Counted from the stretch's first letter, positions 8,010 to 16,900 are shown. The stretch is 64,000 nucleotides of DNA from Microbacterium sp. 1.5R (GCF_001889265.1 NZ_CP018151.1:2852001-2916000); one strand, 5' to 3'. Numbers and translations are program-made. The notes: a model not told the origin generated them from the sequence alone.

Positions 8010-8985
8010 CCCGCACCACCAGCCGCGTCGGCAGGATCACGTGCATCTCGTCGACCTCCTGCCCCGCGAGCAGCGTGAACACCATGTCAGCCGCGACCGC
8101 GCCGAGTCGCCGCATCGGCTGCTGGATGGTGGTGAGCGGCAGCGCCCTTCTGGTGGCCTCCGGCACGTCGTCGAATCCGATCACCGACAGATCGTCGGGC
8201 ACCCGCAGACCGAGCTCGTGGGCGACATCGATGACCGCGATCGCGGAGAGGTCGTTGGCGGCGAAGATCGCCGTGGGACGCGAGTCGCCGCTCAGCATGA
8301 TGCGGGCGGATTCCCTGGTCGCGTCGAGCTCGTAGCGACCAACACCGATGAGGGACGGATCGAGGGGGATCCCCGCGTCCGACAGTGCCCTGCGATACCC
8401 GGCGTCGCGCAGCCCGGCCGAGCGCAGGTCGGGGCGACCGGCGAGGAAGCCGATGCGGCGGTGGCCCAGTTCGATGAGGTGTCTGGTCGCGACGAGCGCG
8501 CCTCCGAAGCTGTCCGACTCGACCGTGGGCAGGTCGGCACGGCCCGTGTGCGGATCGATCGCGACGACGGGGATCTCGGTGCCGGCGCTGACGACCGTGG
8601 GCGTGACCATGATCGCGGCGTCGATCAGCGTGCCGGAGAGCCTGCTCAGGGATCGGCGTTCCCATCCGTCGCCCGCGCCGAGGTGGGAACCGCTGTACGC
8701 GAGCAGATCGAAGGAGGTGTCGTGCACGGCCGAGCCGACGCCCTTCAGGATCTCGGCGCTGAAGGGTTCGAAGTCCGCCAGCAGCACGCCGATCACACCG
8801 GTGCGCCGCGCGCGCATGCTGCTCGCCACGAGGCTCGACTCGTAGCCGAGCTCCTTCACCGCGTCGAGTACGCGCTGCACCGTGGCATCCGCGATCCCGT
8901 ACCGGCCGTTCACCGCCTTCGAGACGGTCGACACAGACACTCCCGCCGCTTTCGCGACGTCATGGATCGTCGTGCGTGCCCCCAT
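7987..8985 (-). CDS. LacI family transcriptional regulator
   Basis: This 332-residue protein has the LacI/GalR DNA-binding headpiece at its N terminus (TIHDVAKAAGVSVSTVSKAV) followed by a periplasmic-binding-protein-like sensor domain. The ATG at 8985 is chosen because it begins right before the headpiece and has a TACGCT -10 box 8 nt upstream; an upstream extension lacks family similarity. It is divergent from the sugar ABC importer and GH3 glycosidase genes, and a LacI-type palindrome lies between them. It therefore very likely represses that locus in the absence of a sugar inducer. Confidence 0.93.
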   Translation of the reverse strand: MGARTTIHDVAKAAGVSVSTVSKAVNGRYGIADATVQRVLDAVKELGYESSLVASSMRARRTGVIGVLLADFEPFSAEILKGVGSAVHDTSFDLLAYSGSHLGAGDGWERRSLSRLSGTLIDAAIMVTPTVVSAGTEIPVVAIDPHTGRADLPTVESDSFGGALVATRHLIELGHRRIGFLAGRPDLRSAGLRDAGYRRALSDAGIPLDPSLIGVGRYELDATRESARIMLSGDSRPTAIFAANDLSAIAVIDVAHELGLRVPDDLSVIGFDDVPEATRRALPLTTIQQPMRRLGAVAADMVFTLLAGQEVDEMHVILPTRLVVRATTAPPR

Positions 8986-9025
8986 GAGACGCCAGCGTAG
9001 TCTCCCGCCGATCGCGATGGAAACT

Positions 9026-9037
9026 GTTTTCGAAAAC
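9026..9037. promoter_or_regulatory. LacI-type operator palindrome
   Basis: GTTTTCGAAAAC is a perfect 12-bp palindrome centred on CG, the hallmark of LacI/GalR-family operators. It lies in the 163-bp gap between the divergent lacI gene and the importer. The flanking AAACT and GTTTG bases extend partial symmetry. Confidence 0.7.
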
Positions 9038-9148
9038 GTTTGACGATCGAGCGCGTCCGCCGGAGACTCATGCCACTGCGGTCTCACCAGAGTGTCCGCA
9101 GGCGCCCCGCAGTGACGCGGCGCGCAACTCGATGAGGAGAACGATCAC

Positions 9149-10444
9149 ATGAACAGCAGAAGGCTCCCCCTCGCCTCCGCAGTCACGGTCCTGACCGTCG
9201 GAGCGCTCGCGCTCTCGGGCTGCACCGCGGACTCGTCCGGCTCCGGTGACGGCGGCGACACCAGCATGACCCTGTGGCACAACTCGACGACGGGCCCCGG
9301 AGTGGAGTTCTGGGAACAGACCGTCGCGGATTTCGAGAAGGACAACCCGGGCGTCACGATCGACATCCAGTCGATCCAGAACGAGGATCTCGACGGCAAG
9401 CTGCAGACCGCCCTCAACTCGGGCGACGCCCCCGACATCTTCCTGCAGCGCGGTGGCGGCAAGATGGCGGCGATGGTCAAGGCCGGCCAGCTCAAGGACC
9501 TCACCGACGCCATCGACGGCCCGGCCGCCGACGAGATCCCCGATGCGTCGTACTCGGCGAACAGCCTTGACGGCAAGATCTACGCCATGCCCGTCGCCGT
9601 GTTGCCCGGCGGCCTCTTCTACAGCCAGGACCTCTTCGACCAGGCCGGCATCACCGAGAACCCGACGACCCTCGAGGAGCTCGAGGTCGCCACCGAGGCG
9701 CTGAAGGCGGAGGGGATCGACCCGATCGCACTCGGCGCCAAGGACGCCTGGCCCGCCGCGCACTGGTACTACTGGCTGGCGCTGCGCGAATGCAGCTCGG
9801 ACACCCTCGCCGCCGCGGCGGACGAGATGGACTTTAGCGACGACTGCTGGGTGCGTGCCGGTGAGGACCTGCAGGCGTTCGCCGAGACTGAGCCCTTCAA
9901 CTCCGGATTCCTGACGACTCCCGCACAGCAGGGCGCGGGCAGCTCGGCCGGCCTCATCGCGAACCACCAGGCCGCCATGGAGCTCATGGGCGCCTGGAAC
10001 CCCGGCGTCATCGGCTCGCTCACCCCTGATCAGAAGCCGCTGGCCGACCTCAGCTGGTTCCCGTTCCCCGAGGTCGAGGGCGGAGACGGCGAACCCGGCT
10101 CCATGATGGGTGGCGTCGACGGCTACTCGTGCTCGGTGGATGCACCGGACGCCTGCGTCGACTTCCTGAACTACATCGGCACCTCGGACGTGCAGACCGC
10201 GTACTACAAGGCGTTCAACGCCCCGCCCGTCAACACGGTCGCTCAGGAGGCCGTCACCGAGCCCTACCTGCAGACGATCCTCGAGGCGTACAACGCTGCC
10301 CCCTACGCGACGCAGTGGCTCGACACCGTCTACGGCCAGAACGTGGGCAACGCGCTGAACGTCGCCGTGGTCGACCTGCTCGCCGGCAACAGCAGCGCGG
10401 AAGACCTCGTCAAGGCTGTGCAGGATGCCGCAGCGAAAGCGTGA
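9149..10444 (+). CDS. Sugar ABC transporter substrate-binding lipoprotein
   Basis: This 431-residue protein belongs to the bacterial solute-binding family 1 (MalE-like). A lipoprotein signal with lipobox LSGC places the lipidated residue at Cys25. Family features include MTLWHNSTTGPGVEFW near the mature N terminus and an aromatic-rich centre. It would bind a sugar or oligosaccharide outside the membrane and deliver it to the two permeases that follow. The ribosome-binding site is GAGGAG. The neighbouring GH3 enzyme suggests beta-linked gluco- or xylo-oligosaccharides. No ATPase is encoded here, as is common for importers that share an MsiK-type ATPase. Confidence 0.92.
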   Translation: MNSRRLPLASAVTVLTVGALALSGCTADSSGSGDGGDTSMTLWHNSTTGPGVEFWEQTVADFEKDNPGVTIDIQSIQNEDLDGKLQTALNSGDAPDIFLQRGGGKMAAMVKAGQLKDLTDAIDGPAADEIPDASYSANSLDGKIYAMPVAVLPGGLFYSQDLFDQAGITENPTTLEELEVATEALKAEGIDPIALGAKDAWPAAHWYYWLALRECSSDTLAAAADEMDFSDDCWVRAGEDLQAFAETEPFNSGFLTTPAQQGAGSSAGLIANHQAAMELMGAWNPGVIGSLTPDQKPLADLSWFPFPEVEGGDGEPGSMMGGVDGYSCSVDAPDACVDFLNYIGTSDVQTAYYKAFNAPPVNTVAQEAVTEPYLQTILEAYNAAPYATQWLDTVYGQNVGNALNVAVVDLLAGNSSAEDLVKAVQDAAAKA

Positions 10445-11462
10445 CATGCGTGCCCGGCTGGAAGTGATCCTTCTGGCCGGGCCCGCCCTGCTCGTGTTCC
10501 TCGCCTTCGTCATCTTCCCGGTGCTGATGGCGGCGTACTACGGGTTCTTCAGCTGGCAGGGCTACGGCCCTCCCACCGACTTCGTCGGGCTGAAGAACTA
10601 CCTCACGATCCTCCAGGACCCGCTGTTCCACGACGCGCTCGCGCACAACGGGTTCATCCTGGTGTTCTCCCTCGTGCTCCAGGGCCCGATCGCCATCGTG
10701 CTGGCGCTGCTGCTCAACCGCAAGATGCGCGGCCAGTCGCTGATCCGCGTGCTGATCTTCGTCCCTTACGTGATCTCCGAGGTCGTCGTGGGCACGGGGT
10801 GGAGCCTGATGCTGCAGACCAACGGCGCGATCAACGCGATGCTGACGAACATGGGCCTCGGATTCCTCGCCACCGACTGGCTGTCGGATCCCGGCATCGC
10901 GATCTGGACGCTGATGGCCATCATCACGTGGAAGTACATCGGCTTCGCGGTCATCCTGTTCCTCGCAGGCCTGCAGGGCATCCCGGAGGAGCTGCACGAG
11001 GCGGCGGCGATCGACGGCGCGTCCTACTGGCAGATCCAGTGGCGCATCACTCTGCCGCTCCTGGCGCCGACTCTGCGCATCTGGGCATTCCTGTCGATCA
11101 TCGGCTCACTGCAGCTGTTCGACCTCGTCTACATCATCTGGGGCCAGTACATCGCCTCCACCGCGGGTACGTCGACCATGGCGACCTACATGGTCTCCGA
11201 AGGCCGCAACGCCGGCAACTACGGCTACGGCAACGCGGTCGCGGTCGTCCTGTTCCTCATCTCGCTCGTGGTCGCTCTCATCTATCAGCGTGCGGTGCTG
11301 CGCAAGGACACCGACGGCGCCCTCACGGGTGCCTCGGGTCGCAAGCGCGGCTCCCGGTCGCGCGCGTCGCAGGATGCCGTCCCGCAGGATGCCGTCGCAG
11401 ACGCAGACGCAGACGCCGACTCCGGTGCAGACGCCACCACACAGAAGGAGTACGTCCGATGA
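10425..11462 (+). CDS. Sugar ABC transporter permease (MalF-like)
   Basis: This protein has up to 345 residues and about six membrane segments, beginning with a hydrophobic run after the basic N terminus. The ATPase-contact EAA loop is EELHEAAAIDGASYWQIQW (near residue 190). The C-terminal tail is long and charged, with Ala-Asp repeats. The start at 10425 overlaps the binding-protein gene by 20 nt; ATG 10446 is an equally plausible start. It partners the next permease to form the channel. Confidence 0.9.
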   Translation: MPQRKRDMRARLEVILLAGPALLVFLAFVIFPVLMAAYYGFFSWQGYGPPTDFVGLKNYLTILQDPLFHDALAHNGFILVFSLVLQGPIAIVLALLLNRKMRGQSLIRVLIFVPYVISEVVVGTGWSLMLQTNGAINAMLTNMGLGFLATDWLSDPGIAIWTLMAIITWKYIGFAVILFLAGLQGIPEELHEAAAIDGASYWQIQWRITLPLLAPTLRIWAFLSIIGSLQLFDLVYIIWGQYIASTAGTSTMATYMVSEGRNAGNYGYGNAVAVVLFLISLVVALIYQRAVLRKDTDGALTGASGRKRGSRSRASQDAVPQDAVADADADADSGADATTQKEYVR

Positions 11463-12349
11463 CCGCCACCTCGGTGCTCGTCACCCAGCGACCCGCACGT
11501 CTCGGACGCCCGGGTCGAACCGCCACGCCGAAGCTCCCGTGGGCGCATCCGACCGTGTACTTCGTCGCGCTGATCGCCGTCGGACTGATGCTCGCGCCCA
11601 TCGCATACATCATCACCGGCGGGTTCCGCACGAACGCGCAGATCACGACCGACCCGTCGGGGTTCCCGTCTCCCTGGGTGGTGTCGAACTACCTCGACGT
11701 CCTCACCGGCGACGTGTTCTGGCGGCTCGTGGGCAACTCGACGATCGTCGCCCTCGCGACCACCGTGGGCACCGTCGCTCTCGCGCTGATGGCGGCATAC
11801 GTGCTCGCTCGATACCGGTTCGCCGGTCGCGGCGTGCTCTACGCCTTCTTCGCCGCGGGCCTGATGTTCCCGCTGACCGTGGCGATCACGCCGCTGTACA
11901 TCGTGGTGCGCAGTCTCGGGCTGATGAACTCGCTCGGCGGAGTGATCCTGCCGCAGATCGCCTTCGCCCTGCCGACGACCATCATCATCCTCGTGCCGTT
12001 CCTCCGGGCGATCCCCGATGAGATCGAGGAGGCCGCGTTCATCGACGGATGCAGCCGCATCGGGTTCTTCTGGCGGATGGTGCTGCCGCTCTCCCTGCCG
12101 GGAGTGATCACGACCGGCATCCTGGCGTTCATCGGCAGCTGGAACGGCTATCTGCTGCCGCTGTTCATCCTCAACGACGCCTCGGCGTTCACCTTGCCGC
12201 TCGGCGTGCAGTCATTCGCCTCGCAGTACTCGGTCGACACCGCGAAAGTGCTGGCATTCACCTCCCTGTCGATGATCCCTGCGCTGATCTTCTTCAGCCT
12301 GTTCGAACGGCGGATCGTGGGAGGGCTGACCGGTGCTGTCAAGGGCTGA
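11459..12349 (+). CDS. Sugar ABC transporter permease (MalG-like)
   Basis: This 296-residue inner-membrane protein has six predicted spans and an EAA loop IPDEIEEAAFIDGCSRIGFF. The ATG overlaps the previous stop (ATGA) and has a strong GAAGGAG ribosome-binding site. It is the second half of the heterodimeric MalFG-type channel. The longer upstream frame is the shadow of the preceding permease. Confidence 0.93.
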   Translation: MTATSVLVTQRPARLGRPGRTATPKLPWAHPTVYFVALIAVGLMLAPIAYIITGGFRTNAQITTDPSGFPSPWVVSNYLDVLTGDVFWRLVGNSTIVALATTVGTVALALMAAYVLARYRFAGRGVLYAFFAAGLMFPLTVAITPLYIVVRSLGLMNSLGGVILPQIAFALPTTIIILVPFLRAIPDEIEEAAFIDGCSRIGFFWRMVLPLSLPGVITTGILAFIGSWNGYLLPLFILNDASAFTLPLGVQSFASQYSVDTAKVLAFTSLSMIPALIFFSLFERRIVGGLTGAVKG

Positions 12350-12401
12350 CACGGTCGCCGTCGCGACCCCGCACGTCGACGAGAACGAGAAAGAGAACAC
12401 G

Positions 12402-14702
12402 ATGTCGCAGTACGCAGGCGCCGCGCCGCGCTCCCCCCGCGTCGAGGAGCTCCTCGCCCGGATGATCCTTGAAGAGAAGCAGGCGCAGCTCGTCGGCTTC
12501 TGGGTGGACCAGGGCGTCGAGGTCGTCGCGCCGATGTCGGGCGAGAAGAAGAGCTCGACCCGCTACGAGGACGCCTCGGAGCACGGGATCGGTCACCTCA
12601 CCCGGGTGTACGGCACGCGTCCGGTCGACCCTGTGGAACGCGCCGAGTGGCTGTGGGCCGAGCAGCGCCGCCTGAAGCAGCAGACCAGACTCGGCATCCC
12701 CGCCATCGTGCATGAGGAGTGCCTGACCGGTCTCGCCGCCTGGAAGGCAGCGACCTTCCCGACGCCGCTCGCCTGGGGCGCCGCGTTCGACCCCGAGCTC
12801 GTCGAGGAGGTGGGCCGAGCGGTCGGATCATCGATGCGCGCACTCGGGATCCATCAGGGCCTCGCTCCCGTGCTCGACGTCATCCGCGACCCCCGCTGGG
12901 GCCGGGTCGACGAGTGCATCGCCGAGGACCCGCTGGTCGTCGGCCGGGTGGGCACGGCGTATGTCCGCGGCCTCCAGTCCGAGGGCGTGCACGCGACCCT
13001 GAAGCACTTCATCGGATACTCCGCTTCGAAGGCCGGACGCAATCACGCGCCCGTGAGCGCGGGCGTGCGAGAGATCGAGGACGTGCTGCTCCCGCCGTTC
13101 GAGATGGCGATCCACGAGGGCGGCGCCCGCAGCGTGATGAACTCCTACGTCGACATCGACGGCGTTCCCGTCACGGCAGACGCGCACTACCTGACCGGCA
13201 TCCTTCGCGATCGCTGGGGGTTCGACGGAGTGGTCGTGTCGGACTACTTCGCGGTCGACTTCCTCTACAGCATGCACCGCGCAGCCGCGGACTCAGCGGA
13301 CGCCGCCAGGCTCGCGCTCACAGCGGGAATCGATGTCGAGCTGCCCTCGCCCGACGCCTTCGTCACGCTCGCCGATCAGGTGCGGGACGGTCGGCTCCCG
13401 GTCGAGATCCTCGACAGGGCCGTGGGCCGGGTGCTCGCGCAGAAGGAGGAGCTCGGGCTGCTGGATGCCGACTTCGACACCCCTCCGACCGCGATCGACC
13501 TGGATCCGGCAGAGCACCGTGCGCTCGCGCGCCGTCTCGCCGAGGAGTCGATCGTGCTGCTGAGCAGCGACGGATCCCTGCCGCTCGCGCCCTCGACCAC
13601 CGCGAGGATCGCCGTGATCGGGCCGAACGCCGACAGCGCCGAAGCGCTGATGGGGTGTTACTCGTTCGTCAACCATGTGCTCGCGCATCACCCCGACACC
13701 CCCGCAGGCATCGATCTGCCGACGGTCGCCGGCTCGCTGCGCGACGAGTTCCCCGCCGCCGAGATCGTCTCGGCGATCGGATGCGATGTCGAGGGCTCCG
13801 ATCGCTCCGGCATCCCCGCCGCGGTCGACGCCGCCTCCGCTGCCGACGTCGCCGTCGTCGTGGTGGGCGATCGCGCCGGCCTCTTCGGACGAGGCACCGT
13901 GGGCGAGGGCAACGACGTCGAGGACCTCGAGCTCCCCGGCGTCCAGCGCGAGCTGGTCGAGGCCGTCGTCGCGACCGGCACTCCTGTGATCCTCATCGCG
14001 ATGACCGGACGTCCGTACGTCCTCGACTGGGCGCTGCCGACCCGTGCGGGCGCCGCCGGGACCATGACCGGCCTCGGAGCAGTCGACGGCTCGGCCGTGG
14101 CGAACGAGGCAGCCGCGGGCATCCCCGCGGCTGTGCTGCAGACGTTCTTCCCCGGCGAGGAGGGCGGCCCCGCGATCGCGCGGCTGCTGAGCGGTCGCGT
14201 CGCTCCGTCGGGTCGGCTGCCGGTATCGCTGCCGCGTTCGGCGGGAGCGCAGCCGTACTCGTATCTGCACCCCGTGCTGGGCGGGCTCACGGATGTCACG
14301 AGCGCCGACTCCACGCCCGTGCGGCCCTTCGGCTTCGGTCTCAGCTACACGACCTTCGCCCACGATCAGCTCACCGCACCCGCATCGGTCACCTCGGGGG
14401 AGAACTTCCGGGCGACGGTGCGCGTGCGCAACACCGGCGAGATCGCCGCGACGGACGTCGTGCAGCTCTACGCGCACGACGAGGTCGCGAGCGTGACCCG
14501 TCCGGTCGCCCAGCTGCTGGACTTCCGGCGGGTCGCGCTCGCGCCCGGCGCCGAGCAGATCGTCGAGTTCGACGTGCCCATCGACCGGCTGGCCTTCACC
14601 GGGCTCGACGGCGTCAAGCGGGTCGAAGCAGGAGCCGTACGCCTGTGGGTCGGCAGCGCCTGTGACGAGGAGGAGACGGTCGCCCGGCTCGAGATCGTGT
14701 GA
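12402..14702 (+). CDS. Glycoside hydrolase family 3 beta-glycosidase
   Basis: This protein of about 766 residues has the three-part layout of GH3 enzymes: a TIM-barrel domain, an alpha/beta sandwich and a C-terminal fibronectin III-like domain. The catalytic nucleophile is Asp281 in VVVSDYFAV. KHFIGYSAS and the FPGEEGG segment are further GH3 landmarks. No signal peptide is visible, so it should act in the cytoplasm on imported oligosaccharides. Beta-glucosidase or beta-xylosidase activity is likely; sequence does not decide. The ATG at 12402 has a GAGAAAGAG site. An alternative in-frame ATG at 12333 would overlap the permease. Confidence 0.9.
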   Translation: MSQYAGAAPRSPRVEELLARMILEEKQAQLVGFWVDQGVEVVAPMSGEKKSSTRYEDASEHGIGHLTRVYGTRPVDPVERAEWLWAEQRRLKQQTRLGIPAIVHEECLTGLAAWKAATFPTPLAWGAAFDPELVEEVGRAVGSSMRALGIHQGLAPVLDVIRDPRWGRVDECIAEDPLVVGRVGTAYVRGLQSEGVHATLKHFIGYSASKAGRNHAPVSAGVREIEDVLLPPFEMAIHEGGARSVMNSYVDIDGVPVTADAHYLTGILRDRWGFDGVVVSDYFAVDFLYSMHRAAADSADAARLALTAGIDVELPSPDAFVTLADQVRDGRLPVEILDRAVGRVLAQKEELGLLDADFDTPPTAIDLDPAEHRALARRLAEESIVLLSSDGSLPLAPSTTARIAVIGPNADSAEALMGCYSFVNHVLAHHPDTPAGIDLPTVAGSLRDEFPAAEIVSAIGCDVEGSDRSGIPAAVDAASAADVAVVVVGDRAGLFGRGTVGEGNDVEDLELPGVQRELVEAVVATGTPVILIAMTGRPYVLDWALPTRAGAAGTMTGLGAVDGSAVANEAAAGIPAAVLQTFFPGEEGGPAIARLLSGRVAPSGRLPVSLPRSAGAQPYSYLHPVLGGLTDVTSADSTPVRPFGFGLSYTTFAHDQLTAPASVTSGENFRATVRVRNTGEIAATDVVQLYAHDEVASVTRPVAQLLDFRRVALAPGAEQIVEFDVPIDRLAFTGLDGVKRVEAGAVRLWVGSACDEEETVARLEIV

Positions 14703-14706
14703 GGCG

Positions 14707-15192
14707 TCAGCCCTTCACACCCGCGATGAACGCGCTCACGTGCTCCTGGAGCTTCAGGATGCGCATCTCGCGGGCGAGTTCGCGGTCGTACCCCTCGTAC
14801 GCGAGCGGCGGCAGCACGCGCACGTTCTGCGAGCATCCGAACTCCGCGCAGACGAGAGTGCCGATGCTGTCGCCCTTGCGGCCGGCCGGACCCGCCTTGC
14901 GGGCGACGTACAGCTGCACGTCGTTGCGCAGGGTGACGTCCTCGCACCAGGAACACTGGGCTCTGGCTGTGACGCGCTGCTCGGCGCGCTGCAGGATCAC
15001 GCCGGTGAGGACGTCATCGACCCAGGCGACGACATACGAACGTCGAGGGAGCTTGGGGTCGACCCAGCCGAGGTAGTCGAGCCTCTCGACGTCGAGGTCG
15101 GCGAAGCCGGCGGGCAGGGTGAGATCGGAGACCTCCTTGCGGGAGGCGTTGATGAAGGAGGCGCGCAGGGTGCGCTCGTCGATGGGACGCAT
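14707..15192 (-). CDS. FBP domain protein (FusB-like EF-G-binding zinc finger)
   Basis: This 161-residue protein matches the FBP (fibronectin-binding/EF-G-binding) family seen in actinobacteria. Two Cys pairs, CSWC (near residue 80) and CAEFGC (near residue 115), form a treble-clef-type zinc site like that of FusB-type proteins, which rescue elongation factor G. The conserved N-terminal part MRPIDERTLRASFINASRKE is present. The gene ends 4 nt from the convergent GH3 gene. Its role in ribosome or EF-G recycling is by family analogy only. Confidence 0.75.
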   Translation of the reverse strand: MRPIDERTLRASFINASRKEVSDLTLPAGFADLDVERLDYLGWVDPKLPRRSYVVAWVDDVLTGVILQRAEQRVTARAQCSWCEDVTLRNDVQLYVARKAGPAGRKGDSIGTLVCAEFGCSQNVRVLPPLAYEGYDRELAREMRILKLQEHVSAFIAGVKG

Positions 15193-15503
15193 GGGTCGGT
15201 GCTTTCGTGTGGGCCGCAGAGGGCGGCGGAAGAGGAATGGAGGACGGCATCCGCACGAATGCCGGGCACGACGTGGTTCCGGGGACGGGATGTTCCGCCT
15301 CCGGCCGATCGTCAGCCTCTGTCCGTGGCGCTGAACGCGCCCACGGCTCCATTCCGCGCTCGATCCGGAATCCGGTGAGCGCTCTTCGACAACAGCACCC
15401 CGAGAGTCTACGCCCGTTTGTTTCGGAGCATGTCGGCTCGGGTTTCCTCGCTGCCACAGCCGACCTACTCTTGCCGGAACGTCCGCTCATGAAGGAGACC
15501 ACC
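15193..15503. other. Divergent intergenic region with nested inverted repeats
   Basis: This 311-bp gap separates the divergent FBP and hypothetical genes. GGAATGGAG (15234-15242) pairs with CTCCATTCC (15347-15355). Inside that span CCGTGG (15323-15328) pairs with CCACGG (15341-15346). I see no convincing short gene. Promoters for both neighbours should lie here, but no strong -10/-35 pair is obvious. Confidence 0.4.
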
Positions 15504-15851
15504 GTGTCCACGCCGCTGAACCGCCTTTCGCCCCTCTCGGTGCGTGAGCGTTCTGCGTGCATGTGCCGCCACGGCTTCGCATGCTCCTCGTTCGAGGCGG
15601 GTCACGCGCTGCACCTGATCCAGGCGCGCATCGCATCGGCGACCCCGACCGAGTGGGCCGACGCGATCGTCGAGCACGCCGATGCGGCGACCGGCGAGCT
15701 GACCGTGCGCACCCTCGACGGGGCGACTCACGCACTGTGGAACAGCGGCGGCGCAGCGCTCGAGGCTCCCGCGGGCACGCCGATCGCGCTGCACGTGCGC
15801 TACGGCGTGCTGGCCGTCGGTCGCACGCAGTTCAACGTCGCGCTCTCCTGA
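15504..15851 (+). CDS. Hypothetical protein
   Basis: This 115-residue protein has no family that I recognise. The GTG at 15504 is chosen because AAGGAG lies 7 nt upstream; an ATG at 15489 would put that site inside the coding region. It has a CMCRHGFACSSFEAGHA segment with three cysteines and a histidine near residue 20, then a mixed alpha/beta region rich in Ala, Thr and Val. No signal peptide or membrane span is visible. It is convergent with the copper-storage gene 24 nt away. Confidence 0.7.
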   Translation: MSTPLNRLSPLSVRERSACMCRHGFACSSFEAGHALHLIQARIASATPTEWADAIVEHADAATGELTVRTLDGATHALWNSGGAALEAPAGTPIALHVRYGVLAVGRTQFNVALS

Positions 15852-15875
15852 GGGCGCCGTGCGACTCGCTGCCGC

Positions 15876-16277
15876 TCAGGCGGTCGCCATCATCATGTCC
15901 TTGACGGCCATGCACGCGTCCATGCAGTCCTTGCAGGTCTGAGCGCACATCTTGCACACCTCGCTGTGGTCGGCGTGCGCCATGCACTCGTCCATGCACG
16001 TCTGACACATCGCGATGCAGGCGTCGAGCATCGCCATCATCGACGCAGGGGTCATGCCCTGCATCCGCATCATCGACCGCATCATGGTGTTGCACATGTC
16101 CGCGCAGTTCATGCATGCCGGCGAGCAGTCCATCATCTGCGTCGAGCACACCGTGCACGCCTGCTCACAGGCCGAGCACGCGTCCATGCAGGCCTGCATG
16201 ACCGACATGTCCATGGTCGCCATGTCGGGCATCGACATCATGTTCGAGCGCATGGCGCCCATCATCATCGAGTCCAT
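15876..16277 (-). CDS. Four-helix-bundle copper storage protein (Csp-like, DUF326)
   Basis: This 133-residue protein is extremely rich in Cys (18) and Met, with repeated CxxxC and CxxC spacings along predicted helices. This is the pattern of Csp proteins, which line a four-helix bundle with cysteines to hold many Cu(I) ions. A Met-rich N terminus (MDSMMMGAMRSNMM) could collect copper; no Tat or Sec signal is evident, so it is probably cytosolic. The ribosome-binding site is GGAAG. No CopZ, CopA or CsoR gene is adjacent. Confidence 0.85.
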   Translation of the reverse strand: MDSMMMGAMRSNMMSMPDMATMDMSVMQACMDACSACEQACTVCSTQMMDCSPACMNCADMCNTMMRSMMRMQGMTPASMMAMLDACIAMCQTCMDECMAHADHSEVCKMCAQTCKDCMDACMAVKDMMMATA

Positions 16278-16398
16278 GTTCTACCGCTTCCTTCGTCGAC
16301 CGCAGCCGAGGTGAGAGCGGGCAGGACCACCCGCCTGGGGCCAGGCTAGTCGTCGCCGACGTCCGCGTCGACGGGGAGGTGGCGCTGTCACGCCCGAC

Positions 16399-16418
16399 CG
16401 CGGTTGTCAATCCCGTGT
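16399..16418 (+). promoter_or_regulatory. 20-nt element upstream of csbD, also found upstream of the SRPBCC gene
   Basis: The element CGCGGTYGTCAAYCCCSTGT occurs here and at 27752-27771 with 17 of 20 bases identical, at similar distances (53-64 nt) from the two start codons. A looser GA-TC match follows in both. It may be part of a stress-sigma-factor promoter or an operator. The assignment is inference. Confidence 0.4.
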
Positions 16419-16481
16419 GCAGGATTCTCGGTCCGTGCGACGGTGGACATCCATTGATCGACTGATGAAAGGAATCGCGCC

Positions 16482-16688
16482 ATGAGTGGAGCAGACGACA
16501 TCAAGAACGCAGCGGAGAAGGCCGGCGGAAAGATCAAGGAGGGCGTCGGAAAGGCGACCGACAACGAGAGCCTCGAAGCCGAGGGTCGCGCCGACCAGAC
16601 GAAGGCTTCGGTCAAGCAGGCCGGAGAGAACGTCAAGGACGCCGCACACAACGTCGGCGACGGTCTGCGGGACGCTTCCCGGGACTGA
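16482..16688 (+). CDS. CsbD family stress-response protein
   Basis: This 68-residue, highly charged, helical protein shows the CsbD pattern (NAAEKAGGKIKEGVGKATDN, then further Lys/Glu-rich repeats). In Bacillus csbD is a sigma-B general-stress gene; the molecular function is unknown. It has a clear AAAGGAA ribosome-binding site, stands alone as a transcription unit and is followed by a strong terminator. An element shared with another gene lies about 65 nt upstream. Confidence 0.92.
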   Translation: MSGADDIKNAAEKAGGKIKEGVGKATDNESLEAEGRADQTKASVKQAGENVKDAAHNVGDGLRDASRD

Positions 16689-16701
16689 TCCCTGAAACGG
16701 A

Positions 16702-16727
16702 GTGAGGCCCGCCGAAGCGGGCCTCAC
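16702..16727. terminator. Bidirectional rho-independent-type terminator
   Basis: GTGAGGCCCGC and GCGGGCCTCAC form a perfect 11-bp stem around CGAA. It lies between the convergent csbD gene and the small membrane protein gene. No long T tract follows, as is usual in this GC-rich DNA. Confidence 0.85.
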
Positions 16728-16735
16728 TGCGTGGA

Positions 16736-16900
16736 TCAGCGGGTGCGGCTGCCGGAGATCGCTCGGATCAACCAGGCGATGACCGCGATGGCCAGCAGCA
16801 CCAGGCCGACCCACAGGAGGAACTGCAGGGACTGCACGAGCCCGCCGGTGATCGCCAGGATGATGGCGACCACGATGATGATGATCAGCAGGATGTTCAT
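16736..16900 (-). CDS. Small membrane protein
   Basis: This 54-residue protein is almost entirely two hydrophobic segments (MNILLIIIIVVAIILAIT and a second run near residues 22-45) followed by a basic tail. The ATG at 16900 has an AAGGGAAAG site; a longer frame from 16951 lacks one. Such proteins are widespread in Microbacteriaceae and have no assigned function. Confidence 0.7.
   Translation of the reverse strand: MNILLIIIIVVAIILAITGGLVQSLQFLLWVGLVLLAIAVIAWLIRAISGSRTR

Noticed and set aside
11385..11440. Ala-Asp repeat in the tail of the MalF-like permease
   Set aside because: A degenerate low-complexity stretch in coding sequence; no evidence for a separate repeat element.
13293..14477. 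Minus-strand open frame opposite the GH3 gene
   Set aside because: The GH3 frame is unambiguous; the antisense product is rich in Arg, Gly and His and lacks any domain.
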